Source: Petunia secreta
Lineage: Eukaryota > Streptophyta > Magnoliopsida > Solanales > Solanaceae
Direction: 5' to 3'
Assembly (NCBI GenBank): GCA_029990175.1
Contig: JARKIP010000033.1
Span: forward strand, 1,240,001-1,304,000
DNA: 64,000 bases
Each line of letters begins with the position of its first letter. Positions within the stretch are counted from its first letter, which is position 1. Below the pieces are notes generated by a model that worked only from the letters and a program-made list of their open reading frames with translations, ran no database searches and was not told the DNA's origin. Below are positions 54,608 through 64,000 of this stretch, piece by piece. Made by a program: the position numbers and the translations under genes.

Positions 54608-55208
54608 TCTTGCAATTCGAATTAAGAGATAATTGATTATTCTTTCTGAAATTTTGAGAACTCAGTTTGTAAACAAAGTAAAAGAATAATGAGGAAGAAG
54701 GAGTGTATTTATAAAGTGAATTAGGTAGTAGAGATAGAGTATAAAACGATCACTATTACCTCACCAAGACATGCAGCCGTTATGGACTCTTGGGAGTCAC
54801 CCGGAGAAATAGAGCCGTTGGACTATTAAGTTACCTTTGTAGAATAGGAACTGTTCCTCTGATGGGAGTCTTATGCAGTTTGGATATGGTTAGGAAACTT
54901 AGTGGGATTTATCCTAATTGCAAGTTACCTATAGCCTTTGCACTTCTAAAATAATTGAATAATAACGAGTACATACATGATTTTAACACGAAAATTCAGT
55001 GTCCTTCCAATTTGCAACATTTTTGATCAATCTGAAATTCTAGGAGCATAAGGGTAACATCATTCAATTTTAGCAACTCTAAACAAGAATTATGGCTAAG
55101 AGTATACATTTAAGTATTAAGCTGGACTGAATCATTCATAATGACTTGAATAGAATTCATTTTAAGTGCAATTTTTCTAGCCAATTATGAAGTATAGCAT
55201 TGATGATT
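54608..55208 (-). other. Copia spacer between RNase H and the accessory ORF
   Basis: About 600 bases, AT-rich, no ORF with a recognised product. It probably carries splice signals; TTTCAG on the minus strand at about 54646-54651 is one candidate acceptor. Confidence 0.55.
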
Positions 55209-57356
55209 TTATGTGAATTTACTCATCCCTAATTCCAACCTTTTTCTTTCAAAATCATCTCTACCTAAAGCTTTTGTAAAGATGTCAGCAATTTGCTTTT
55301 CAGTAGGACAAAATGCTATGGTGATCAAACTTTTTTCATAGTTGTCTCTCAGGAAATGATGTCTTATATCAATGTGTTTAGTCCTTTTGTGATGCACTGG
55401 ATTTTTTGTCATGTTAATAGCACTAGTGTTATCACAAAAGATAGGAACAGTTCCTACATCAACACCAAAATCCTGTAATTGTTGTTTGATCCATAACAAC
55501 TGTGAGCAACATGAAGCAGCTGCCACATATTCAGCCCCAACAGTGGAAAATGCCACTGAATTTTGTTTCTTGGTTCCCCAAGAAATCAAACACTCACCAA
55601 GAAAATGTGTCATACCTGAGGTACTTTTTCTATCAACAAGGACACCTGCATAGTCAGCATCAGTATATCCAACAAGATTAAAACTACCACCTTTTGGATA
55701 CCAAAGTCCCAAGGGACCTGTTCCTTTCAGATACCTCAATATTCTTTTAACAGCTTTCAAATGAGATTCCTTAGGATCTGATTGAAACCTAGCACACAAA
55801 CCAACACTAAACACAATATCAGGTCTACTAGCAGTCAAATAGAGAACCAATCATACCTCTATATAATTTTTGATCAACTGATATTCCATGTTCATCAAGA
55901 TCCAATTTTGTGGCAGTGACAATAGGTGTTTCAATTTCCTTAGCATTTTCCATATCAAATCTTCTAAGTAATTCTTTGACATACTTTTGTTGATGGATCA
56001 TAGTTCCATTTGAGGTTTACTTAATTTGTAAACCCAAAAAGAAATTGAGTTCACCCATCATGCTCATCTCAAACTCACTCCCCATCAAGTTTGCAAATTC
56101 CTTAAATTTTCACAGGTAGCACCAAAGATTATATCATCTACATAAATTTGAACAATTAAGAGATGCTTACCTTTTTCTTTCAAAAACAATGTGTTATCAA
56201 TTTTACCTCTCTTGTATCCATGCTGGAGTAGAAATTTTGATAGTCTTTCATACCATGCTCTTGGTGCATGCTTGAGCCCATACAAGGCCTTGTCCAACTT
56301 GTACACGTGTTCAGGGAACTGTTCATTTTCAAAACCTGGAGGTTGCTTGACATACACTTCTTCTTTCAAGTAACCATTCAGAAATGCACTCTTAACATCC
56401 ATTTGATGTAGAGTAAATTCCATGTATGTAGCAAAGGCTATAAGAAGTCTTATTGCTTCCAATCTTGCAACTGGAGCAAAAGTCTCATCATAGTCGATGC
56501 CCTCCTCTTGACTATATCCCTGAACAACTAGCCTGGCCTTATTTCTTGTTACCATGCCATCCTCATCAAGTTTGTTTCTGAAAACCCATTTTGTTCCAAT
56601 TATGGACCTGTTCCTTGGCTTGGGTTCCAGATGCCAAACTTGACTTCTTTGGAATTGATTTAATTCCTCCTGCACAGCATTGATCCAATCTGCATCCTTC
56701 AGTGCTTCTTTCACATTTTTGGGTTCAACAAGAGATAGGAAAGCACTAAAGGCACACATATTGTGATTTTTGACTGCTGATCTAGTTTGAATCCCAACAG
56801 TCTTATCTGAGATTATTTGATCCACAGGATGTGACCCTTGATACTTGTAAGGCTTGGGTGTCAGTCCATTGTCAGAAGTCCCTTGCTGAGGAACAGTTCC
56901 TGAGAGATTAGCACCATCAGTTTGTGAGGTGGAACCAACATTTGTTCCCCCTGTTTCTGTGCCACTCTTCTCAGTTCTGTCCTGAGGAGCAGTTCCTTGC
57001 AGTTCACTTCTCATATCCAGAGTCTGCATTTGCAGATCAAGTTCATAATCTTTCAGCATTCCAATCTCTTCATCCTCCTGTACCTGTTCTTGAGTGAGAC
57101 TGTCAGTTTCATCAAATTTAACATGCATGCTTTCTTCAATTTTCAATGTTTTCTTGTTAAAAACTCTATAAGATTTACTGTTTAAAGAATAACCAACAAA
57201 GATTCCCTCATCACTTCTAGTATCAAATTTTCCTAAGGCATCTTTCCCATTGTTGTGTATAAAACATTTGCAACCAAAAGTCCTAAGATGAGAGATATTT
57301 GGTTTTCTTCCCTTAAGCAACTCATATGGAGTCTTTTCTATAAATGGCCTTGTCAT
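55209..57356 (-). pseudogene. Copia integrase C-terminus, reverse transcriptase and RNase H (frameshifted)
   Basis: A 423-residue frame (57356-56085) starts in the integrase tail (TPYELLKGRKPNISHLRTFG). It then has a linker and RT: KWVFRNKLDEDGMVTRNKAR, FTLHQMDVKSAFLNGYLKEE and the catalytic YVDD (56133-56144). A frameshift near 56100 and a TAA near 56020 break the RT thumb; another small deletion lies near 55845. RNase H (55850-55209) has SRPDIVFSVGLCARFQSDP, YTDADYAGVLVDRKSTSG, HIDIRHHFLRD and ADIFTKALGRDDF. The motifs match the SIRE branch of Copia. Confidence 0.93.
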
Positions 57357-57407
57357 ACATCTATTTATTATGTAGCATGCAGTATTAATGGCCTCAGCCC
57401 AAAAGTT

Positions 57408-57983
57408 TTATGGAAGATATCCAGATATTAACATAGTCCTTGCCATTTCCTCTAGAGTCCTATTTTTCCTTTCCACTACACCATTTTGTTGTGGAGTTCT
57501 AGGTGAAGAAAAATTATGATTAATACCATTTTCATTACAAAAATTGAAAAATATATGATTTTCAAATTCAGTTCCATGATCTGACCTAATGGCAACAATA
57601 TGACTATCTAGAGTTCTTTGAGTTTTTTTAGCAAAAATTGAAAATGCATTAAATGCTTCTTCTTTAGATGCAAGAAATATAGTCCATGTAAATCTGGAGT
57701 AATCATCCACCAATACCATAACATACTTCTTACCTCCACGACTCATTGTTCTCATTGGACCACATAAATCCATATGGACCAGTTCTAAAGGTTTAGTGGT
57801 ACTTACCTGTTTCTTCGGTTTGAAGGAGGATTTTACCTGCTTCCGCCTGGCACATGCTTCACATACTTTTTTATCATTAAACTTGATGTTAGGAAGACCT
57901 ATCACCAAATCCTTGGACACAAGTTTTTTCAATTGTGAATGACTAGCATGTCCTAGTCTTTTGTGCCATGGGAGGGGATCATT
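57408..57983 (-). pseudogene. Copia integrase zinc domain and catalytic core
   Basis: After a TAA near 57984 the frame has HKRLGHASHSQLKKLVSK and CEACARRKQVKSSF (HHCC zinc domain). The core follows with ELVHMDLCGPMRTMSRGGKK (Asp), VAIRSDHGTEFENHIF (Asp) and SPRTPQQNGVVERKNRTLEE (Glu). A TAA at 57408-57410, in place of an expected codon before FWAEA, separates it from the C-terminal part. The catalytic residues look intact. Confidence 0.92.
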
Positions 57984-58748
57984 TTACACCACACTTAAGC
58001 AACTCAAGCTTCCATCAGATAGTGTCAGCAAATCTACTTTGTAGATGATTCCATGCCTATTTCCCTGCAAAATAATCTCTCCAGAAGTTTGGTTAGTCAC
58101 AGTGCATCCAGTAGATGAGAAATTAACATTATTACCTTTATCACACAATTGAGATATACTCAATAAGCAATGCTTCAGCCCATCTACTAGAAACACATTA
58201 TCTATACTACGTGAATCAGACCTACCTACCTTTCCAATGCCAATGATTTCCCCTTTCTTACCATTACCGAAGAAAACACTTCCTCCTAGAAAAGCTGAGA
58301 GTGAAAGGAACAGTTCCTTATGTCCTGTCATGTGTCTTGAGCAACCACTGTCCATGTACCATTTGTGGTTTATCTCCTTCACTCTAGCCTCAGCATCTTC
58401 TTCATTTTCTGAATCTCCAAGAGCCATTAGAGCAAGATCCTCATCCAGATCATCATCGGTTATTTCATCTTCACTGTCTTGCCATCCTGCAACCATTGCT
58501 TTGGGATTTCCACTTTTCTTACGGACCTGTTCCCTAGCCTTTTTCCTTTCCTCAATAAACCTCTTCCTCCATTCTCCTTCCATGATTGGACATTTGCTGA
58601 TGTAGTGCTCCGTGCTTCCACATTTGTGGCATTCTCCAGCCTGTTTCATGTTAGAAGACCTACCCTGTCCACTAATCGCCTTTTTCTTAATCAAATATTT
58701 CTGATCACTTTTAGCGATAAGGACCAGTTCCTTATCATCAATAATCAT
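57984..58748 (-). pseudogene. Copia zinc knuckle and aspartic protease
   Basis: Frame 58748-57984 holds the CCHC knuckle CHKCGSTEHYISKC (C-x2-C-x4-H-x4-C), an acidic linker, and the protease with WYMDSGCSRHMTG (catalytic DSG). The GAG-pre-integrase part (SISQLCDKGNNVNF) comes next. It overlaps the end of the gag frame by 11 bases in another phase. In related elements this is one polyprotein, so an indel near 58740 probably separates them here. Confidence 0.9.
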
Positions 58749-59460
58749 CAGCAGCAGTCAAGGCTAGGTTAGGTTCAGTTTTAACTGGTGCTCCTATGTT
58801 TTTAACCTTTTTCCTTAGTTCATAAGTCTTTAAATTGCCTATAAGCTCATCTAAGGATAGAGTGGTTAAATCTTTGCTTTCTATGATAGCACAAGCTTTG
58901 ATCTCCCAAGAATCTGGAAGAAACCTAGTTAGAATATTTTCTACTCTATCTTCCACTGTTAAAACCCTTCCCAAAGAAATAAGTTCAGAAGCAATGGCAT
59001 TAAATCTAGTATACATTTCAGAGATTGACTCTTCTTCTTTCATTTTAAAACATTCATATTCAGCATAAAGAAGTGTACCTCTAGACCTTTTTAGCTGACT
59101 TGTTCCTTCATGTGCAACTTGTAGAGCATCCCAAATCTCCTTTGCAGTGGTATACCCTCTGATTCTAGTGCATTCGTCAGGACTGAGTCCACCAACAAGC
59201 CACTTCCTAGCTTTTGCATTCTTTTCCCATTGCCTTATGTCTTCAGCATTGCATTCTTTCCTGGTTTTGGGAACATCATTTCCCTCAGCATCCTTCTTCA
59301 TTGGGATCATGGGACCTTCAGTCACTATGTCCCATAATTCATAGTCCTCTGCTTGAAGATGATCACGCATCCTTTCCTTCCACCATGAATAGTATTTCCC
59401 ATTGAACAAAGGAGCTCTAACCATTGACTGACCCTCACTGTTCTCTCGTGATGTACTCAT
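58738..59460 (-). CDS. Copia gag, capsid part
   Basis: The ATG at 59460 (MSTSRENSEGQ) lies 27 bases from the PBS, and 240 codons are open. It includes VRAPLFNGKYYSWWKERMRD, LSPDECTRIRGYTTAKEIWD, RSRGTLLYAEYECFKMKEEE and SEMYTRFNAIASELISLG, the UBN2-type gag of SIRE/Tork Copia elements. It ends LALTAADDY-TGA; the frame change to the zinc-knuckle frame looks like an indel, so gag lost its nucleocapsid part in this copy. Confidence 0.88.
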   Translation of the reverse strand: MSTSRENSEGQSMVRAPLFNGKYYSWWKERMRDHLQAEDYELWDIVTEGPMIPMKKDAEGNDVPKTRKECNAEDIRQWEKNAKARKWLVGGLSPDECTRIRGYTTAKEIWDALQVAHEGTSQLKRSRGTLLYAEYECFKMKEEESISEMYTRFNAIASELISLGRVLTVEDRVENILTRFLPDSWEIKACAIIESKDLTTLSLDELIGNLKTYELRKKVKNIGAPVKTEPNLALTAADDY

Positions 59461-59495
59461 CTAATCCTAGGTGTTAGCCTTTTCAAGGATCACCC

Positions 59496-59507
59496 GCTCT
59501 GATACCA
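59496..59507 (-). other. Primer binding site of the copia element (initiator tRNA-Met)
   Basis: The minus strand reads TGGTATCAGAGC, two bases inside the 5' LTR. It is the classic plant initiator-Met PBS. Confidence 0.96.
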
Positions 59508-59509
59508 AT

Positions 59510-60318
59510 TGATATTTCCCAAGATACACCACTTTACTGTTTTAAGGACCAGTTCCTTAAAATTTGTTCCTTTACTATATTATATGCGGAATTAAAACTG
59601 TAAGTAAATGAACACCAAATATTAGCGTGGAAAAACACCTAGACTCGGGATCAAAAAACCATGATCTACTTCTCAAGTAGGATTTCAACTTCACTATGTA
59701 AAAAGACCCACTTGGTTATAAGACTACCTTCTTACTAACCTAGGACTAATTCTAATCCTTTAGTGATCTTTCTCACGATCACTGAAGTTGTGTCAAGTTC
59801 ACGACTTGAACCAGAAAGATACAACTCGATTATGCTTACTACAGTTGAATTAAGACTGAACTTTTACAAGACTCAATCTAAGGAACAGGTTCTAACTTAG
59901 TTCCACTGTAGCTAACTGATTACACAAATAAGCTAATGACTCTTTTAAGCTTTGCTCGATTCTCTCTGTATTTGTGAATGCTTCAATGGCTGATATGCTC
60001 CACGTTTTATAGCTCCAGCAGCCAAAAAGTCTTGAATAATTAGAACTCCAAAGCTCCCATGAGTTTGAGTCCTAATTGGATTCTTCTCTTTAGTTATTCA
60101 GATTTTCTATCTTTTATCCTTTATTTATGCAATCTTTTCGTATCCGTTTAGACCTGCATAATTATCAAGATATACATTAGGTTTAGGATAATTAATAATA
60201 TCTCAACTTAAACGATTTTGCATGAATTATCTATTTAGCTGCAGTGATTCAAAGGAACGGGTCCTTTGAATCCGTTCCTTAATCATCAGTCAAAACTCCA
60301 AGCTTATCCAAGCTAACA
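59510..60318 (-). repeat. 5' LTR of the copia element (809 bp)
   Basis: TGATATTTCCCAAG to AAGCTAACA (+ view), flanked by PBS and by TGGTA (60319-60323). The minus-strand TATA box CTATAAAACG is at 60003-60012. Confidence 0.95.
60003..60012 (-). promoter_or_regulatory. TATA box of the copia 5' LTR
   Basis: The minus strand reads GAGCTATAAAACGTGG, a good plant TATA box, conserved in both LTRs. Confidence 0.65.
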
Positions 60319-60740
60319 TGGTAGATTTTTAATTTTAGTTAAAACATTCCTCCAAACTATAGTTAGTGGAAAAACTTCTAAAAAAATTGCTGATAAGATT
60401 CCAAAAAGATTCTTTTTCATGAGGATGATTCAGAGATGCAAAAATTTACAAAAACATAAGAGTAATTCACCTAAATAGGTTAACTACAACAAAAGAACAC
60501 AAGAAAAAATAAAATAAGTTGATGAACAATTCTTTTTTCTGGAGACTCAGTGACAGTACCAAAACAAGATATTTTTACTCCAACCCATGGGAATGCTTAG
60601 AACCATCTTATGAATGAGGATGAAACATTAAGCAGCATATAAATCGTGAACAAAAGTACTTCCATGCAGTTCTGTGATATATTTGGAGGAGATGATAGTC
60701 TATATTGGGAACCATTGGTCGTGGTTTTGCTTTGAGTGGG
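60319..60740. other. Host or unassigned DNA between copia and second Athila
   Basis: AT-rich, with no gene or repeat seen. It is the right-hand continuation of the DNA before 34064. The last five bases, GTGGG (60736-60740), are the candidate left TSD of the second Athila. Confidence 0.5.
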
Positions 60741-62040
60741 TGTTGCTCTCAAATGCACACGCAAGTATACGTGGTCGACAAGTAATAATGTGATAAGTTG
60801 AGTATCGTTCCCACGAGGACTAGTGTTAATAACTGTATTCTAGTAAACAATTCCCTAAAAACTATTCAGAGATCTTTTTCGATGATCGTAGATTTTACTA
60901 ACTCAAGAGAACAATAATTAAAAAACAAGCAATTGAAGTCAAGTAATAGAGAATAGATTATGGGTTGTTATCAATAAAAGAAAAACGGTCCGGAGTTAGA
61001 GCGATAAACAATCTAGTTGAGTTTTCCAGCTGATTCTACTTCTTGGTTTCCTAGATTGCTAACTAATAGGTTAAATATATTTATGAAAACCTGTTGATTC
61101 AACACGACTCTATGCAAGCTACTCTAATGCCTATATTTCTATGGAATTAAATCACATGCATGTATAAAAGAACTCTGTATTTAGCTAAGCAAGGCGAATA
61201 GGTTTATGTCTATCCTACCTGCAAACCGATTCTCTGATGCCCAGGTTCACAATCAAGCCCTATTCTTTTTTATGTGCGTTCATAAATTCCCTCTGTCCAG
61301 TTCAACTTATAAACCGTAGATAGTGTTCAATTATCGGGCCCTAATAACCAAACAATTATGCTCAAGAAAGAATAAATAATCTGTAGTGGTAAATCAATAG
61401 GAAAAAATCAACTTTCAAATATCAACCTTCATGTATTTTCCCTAACTCTAAAATGAACAAACTTTAGAATTAAAGAGAAAGATAAGAGAAAGAGAGAAAG
61501 AACTCGTTTAGAAGACATCTACAGCTCCTCTGCTCTCTTCCAAGTCTAACTCCCTTAAAAAATCTAAGTTATAATGTATTTATAATATTTACAAAGTAAT
61601 AACATAATAATTTCTAAGTCCTAAACTAATGGGGAGAAGTTAACATGCGGAAATCGGAAGCTGTATAGCAAGCGCCACTTGCTTAATTGACTTGGTCAAA
61701 CAATAGCATCAAGTGGTGTCTTGAGCGGCGCCTTAAGTAACGCCCAGAACTTTTCTTTGTAATTATCAGAAACAACCACTTTGATAAACTTTCCTTGAAG
61801 ACCAGCCACTTTTGGCATCCCTGAGCTTTAACAAGTAGTCACTTATATAGTAAACATCCACACCTCTTCAACTTGTTCATTAATTGCCCGTTTTTGCCTC
61901 GTTTGCAATCAAATATTTCCTGCAAGCATATAACACAATAAGTACATGCAAACCACAATTTATACACAAAAAGAACGAATAAAGTCACAAAAATGCAAAA
62001 AAAATATTAAGAAAAAATAGGCGTTTTACGCTAAACATCA
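60741..62040 (-). repeat. 3' LTR of the second Athila (1,300 bp)
   Basis: TGTTGCTCTC to CTAAACATCA in + view. A minus-strand TATA candidate ATTATAAATAC lies at 61576-61586. Only one LTR is in the window. Confidence 0.85.
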
Positions 62041-64000
62041 CCATCCCATACTTAGACTTTGCTCGTCCTCGAGCAATTAGCAACAACCAACTTTCACCCC
62101 AATAACGTCATCCAATAGAGCAGGTCTACCTATGGTTATGGTTGATACCGACCATTAGACAAGTGCATAAAATGCATACCAAGTGACCCACAACATGCCA
62201 AAAATTCATCAAATTTTAAAACACTAGAACAATCAACTCAAGACATCTTAATTTCAAAAACCGACTCAATATAACAAAGGTTTCACAAAATCACACTCAT
62301 TCGCTCAACTAAGAAGTCAATAACTTTACCTATCTTTCGCAAATCATGTGCCCTCACCCAAAAATAATGAATCAAGAGAGCGTCCCAAATGTCACATAAA
62401 GAATAAATTTCAAGAATAGATTAGGGACATAATACAGGAAGAATTCACTCACTCTCACAAAGTTCACGTGCCACACACAACGTACCATAGGCTTGCCCGT
62501 AGTGTAGGACTCCAATTCGGGTTAGCTAGGACTTTAAGGGTTGTAATGTAGGCTAAAGGACAAGTAGGATAAATATGGATAAAATAGTAACTACCTCCCT
62601 AAGCACTTTAATTCACCACTTTCAATTTTTAGCTCAACTTTTCTCAAAATCAACCAAGCAACTGCCCAATCATACACTCAAAAACTCCCTTTCAACTTTA
62701 AGCATTTATTTTAAATTTTTCACAACACTAGCAAGGATTGAGATTTTTTTTCATTTATTTTCTTTATTTTCCTCTTTTTCATTTTTTTCTTTTCCTCTTT
62801 TTTTTTCATTTCAATATTTTTTCCAACCTTGCCAATGTACTTTTTCTCCAAATGGACCATATCCTTCCTTTATTGGTTCCACTCAAAAGCCACCCAATTT
62901 CTCCAACCACAACTCCACAAATAAAATTATTTTTCAATTAAAGTGCTTAAAGGAGTAAGGGTTCAAAAAGAAGATAATTAAGAAAACAAAGGGATAAGGA
63001 TTGAAATGTGTATGCCACGAAAAAGGTCAATAGGCTCAAAAGGGCTTAATAAGGATAATATTAAAGGCAGGCTAATCAAGGCTAAAAAGGCTTATCAAAG
63101 AAACGCCTGGATCATCTCCCGACTAGAGCGAACCTAGGATTTCGCTTTGAACACACACGGGGGCAAGTTCTAGACATCAATATGTGAGCACGGAACATAA
63201 GAAAAGATACCTCACATCACACATGGCACATAATTTACTCAAGACGGTTCTATTCCAACTCTCGGTTTAATCAAATAAGCCGCAACTTTTGAAATTTAAG
63301 TACCAAGGCACAATGGTTCACAAAAGAGTCAAGTAGTTGAACTTAAGCGTCTCAAGAAGGTCATTCAATTTTTTCGTAGGCATGCATCGCAATTTTAAGA
63401 CCAAAAGAGATTCACAAATAGCAAATTCTCAAGTCTAAATCCACCGGTATCAAACAAACTAAAGGCACCTAGCATTCTACCATTTTTCCTAAAGATTTCA
63501 ACTAACTAATACTATACTACTCCTAAAAATAAAAATTACCCGGTTCAGAGGTCTATCCATGGAAAAGAACCGAGGCCATAAGAAAAATCACTGGTCGGAT
63601 GACATGTACCACTAACTAAAACTAAAAAGAAAATCTTTTTAAAATTTTTCATTAGTTTTCTATTTTTTTCATTTTTTTATATATTAAAGCAAGAAACAAA
63701 TAAAAATAAAGTCAAGTGACAAAAATAAAAATTGCTAAAAAGAAATTCCTAAAGGTGCAGTCATCCATATCCTCAAAAAAAATAAAAATTACCCCACCCC
63801 TCACTTAAACAAAGTAATGTCCTCAATGCGTTTAAGATAAAGTACAAGAGGTAAAGGAACTTCCCTGAAGGCCAAATGGCGTAACCTTTGGTGCTAGCAG
63901 TGGTGCCATCTCAACCATGAACCAACCAATCGTCCAAAAAGCACGGGGTACTCAGACTTCCCCCAATATGTTGTCTTGATAAGGCATTAAGGGGTACAAC
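62041..64000 (-). other. Noncoding 3' tail of the second Athila
   Basis: No gene. It shares with element D the inverted pair GCAAGGATTG (62731-62740)/CAACCTTGC (62824-62832) around a T-rich tract, the ACCATAGGCTTGCCC block (about 62490) and the CATCTCCCGACTAGAGC block (about 63112). The + ORFs at 62575-62958 are the T-rich tract and not genes. The accessory ORF is not reached with confidence before 64000. Confidence 0.75.

Larger units (their letters stand above)
34064..60318 (-). mobile_element. SIRE-like Ty1/Copia retrotransposon, split by element B
   Basis: LTRs of 808 bp (34064-34871) and 809 bp (59510-60318) have TG...CA ends, an initiator-Met PBS beside the right one and a purine tract beside the left one. 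The flanks GGGTA (34059-34063) and TGGTA (60319-60323) are a TSD with one mismatch. Without element B and its TSD, the copy is about 8.9 kb. The minus-strand order is gag, zinc knuckle, protease, integrase, RT, RNase H, then an extra ORF, as in the SIRE/Maximus lineage. Integrase before RT marks Copia. The pol has several frameshifts and stops. Confidence 0.95.
60741..64000 (-). mobile_element. Second Athila-type element, 3' end only (runs off the window)
   Basis: An LTR (60741-62040) is followed by a PPT-like CCATCCCATACTTAG in + view and a noncoding tail that parallels 7089-8700 of element D block by block. The terminal 90 bases of both Athila LTRs are alike (TGCACACGCAAGTATACG and TCGTTCCCACGAGGACTA). 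Other LTR parts differ, so it is another subfamily. pol and gag must lie right of 64000. Confidence 0.88.

Overview
This window is plant nuclear DNA, most likely from a eudicot and probably Solanaceae (Nicotiana/Solanum type). That guess rests on inference: the mix of Ogre-like Tat, Athila and SIRE-type elements and the Solanaceae-like style of their accessory ORFs. I recognise no host protein gene, rRNA, tRNA or CRISPR. Almost everything is nested LTR retrotransposons, several bounded exactly by LTR ends, primer binding sites (PBS), polypurine tracts (PPT) and 5-bp target duplications (TSD).

Layout. (1) 1-24721, + strand: element A, a Ty3/Gypsy Tat (Ogre-like) element whose 5' LTR lies left of the window. 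Its integrase gene is split by element D (6383-18638, - strand), an Athila-type Ty3/Gypsy element with a tRNA-Asp PBS and TSD gacat. Element A ends with an array of 68-bp repeats and a 2.8-kb LTR. (2) 24722-27449, + strand: the 3' part of element C, another Tat-like element into which A inserted. It keeps an integrase C-terminus, a decayed antisense ORF with its own TATA box, and a 468-bp LTR. (3) 27450-34063: unassigned DNA with two minisatellite-like arrays, one built of a 16-bp palindrome in a 121-bp higher-order unit. (4) 34064-60318, - strand: a SIRE-like Ty1/Copia element with 0.8-kb LTRs and an accessory ORF after pol. That ORF is cut by element B (35332-52689, + strand, TSD gtcgg). (5) Element B is an Ogre-like element with 4-kb LTRs and a tRNA-Arg PBS. 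It has ORF1 (DUF7745-like) and two successive gag genes, but no protease, RT or integrase. (6) 60741-64000, - strand: the 3' end of a second Athila-like element.

How the parts relate. Almost all polyproteins are broken by stops or frameshifts; the better preserved ORFs are the two gags of B and the copia gag and accessory ORF. Insertion order follows from nesting: C before A before D, and copia before B.

Most interesting signals. Tat elements A and B share RNA-level structure: a 3'-region hairpin before a GATACGTAGGCA-like motif whose stem pairs change together between copies, paired GAATTTTGAGG hairpins, a covarying U5 hairpin, and a second partial PBS inside U5. There is also an intron whose removal joins reading frames just before RT, a pol-less element with duplicated gag modules, and similar-looking accessory ORFs in a Gypsy and a Copia element.
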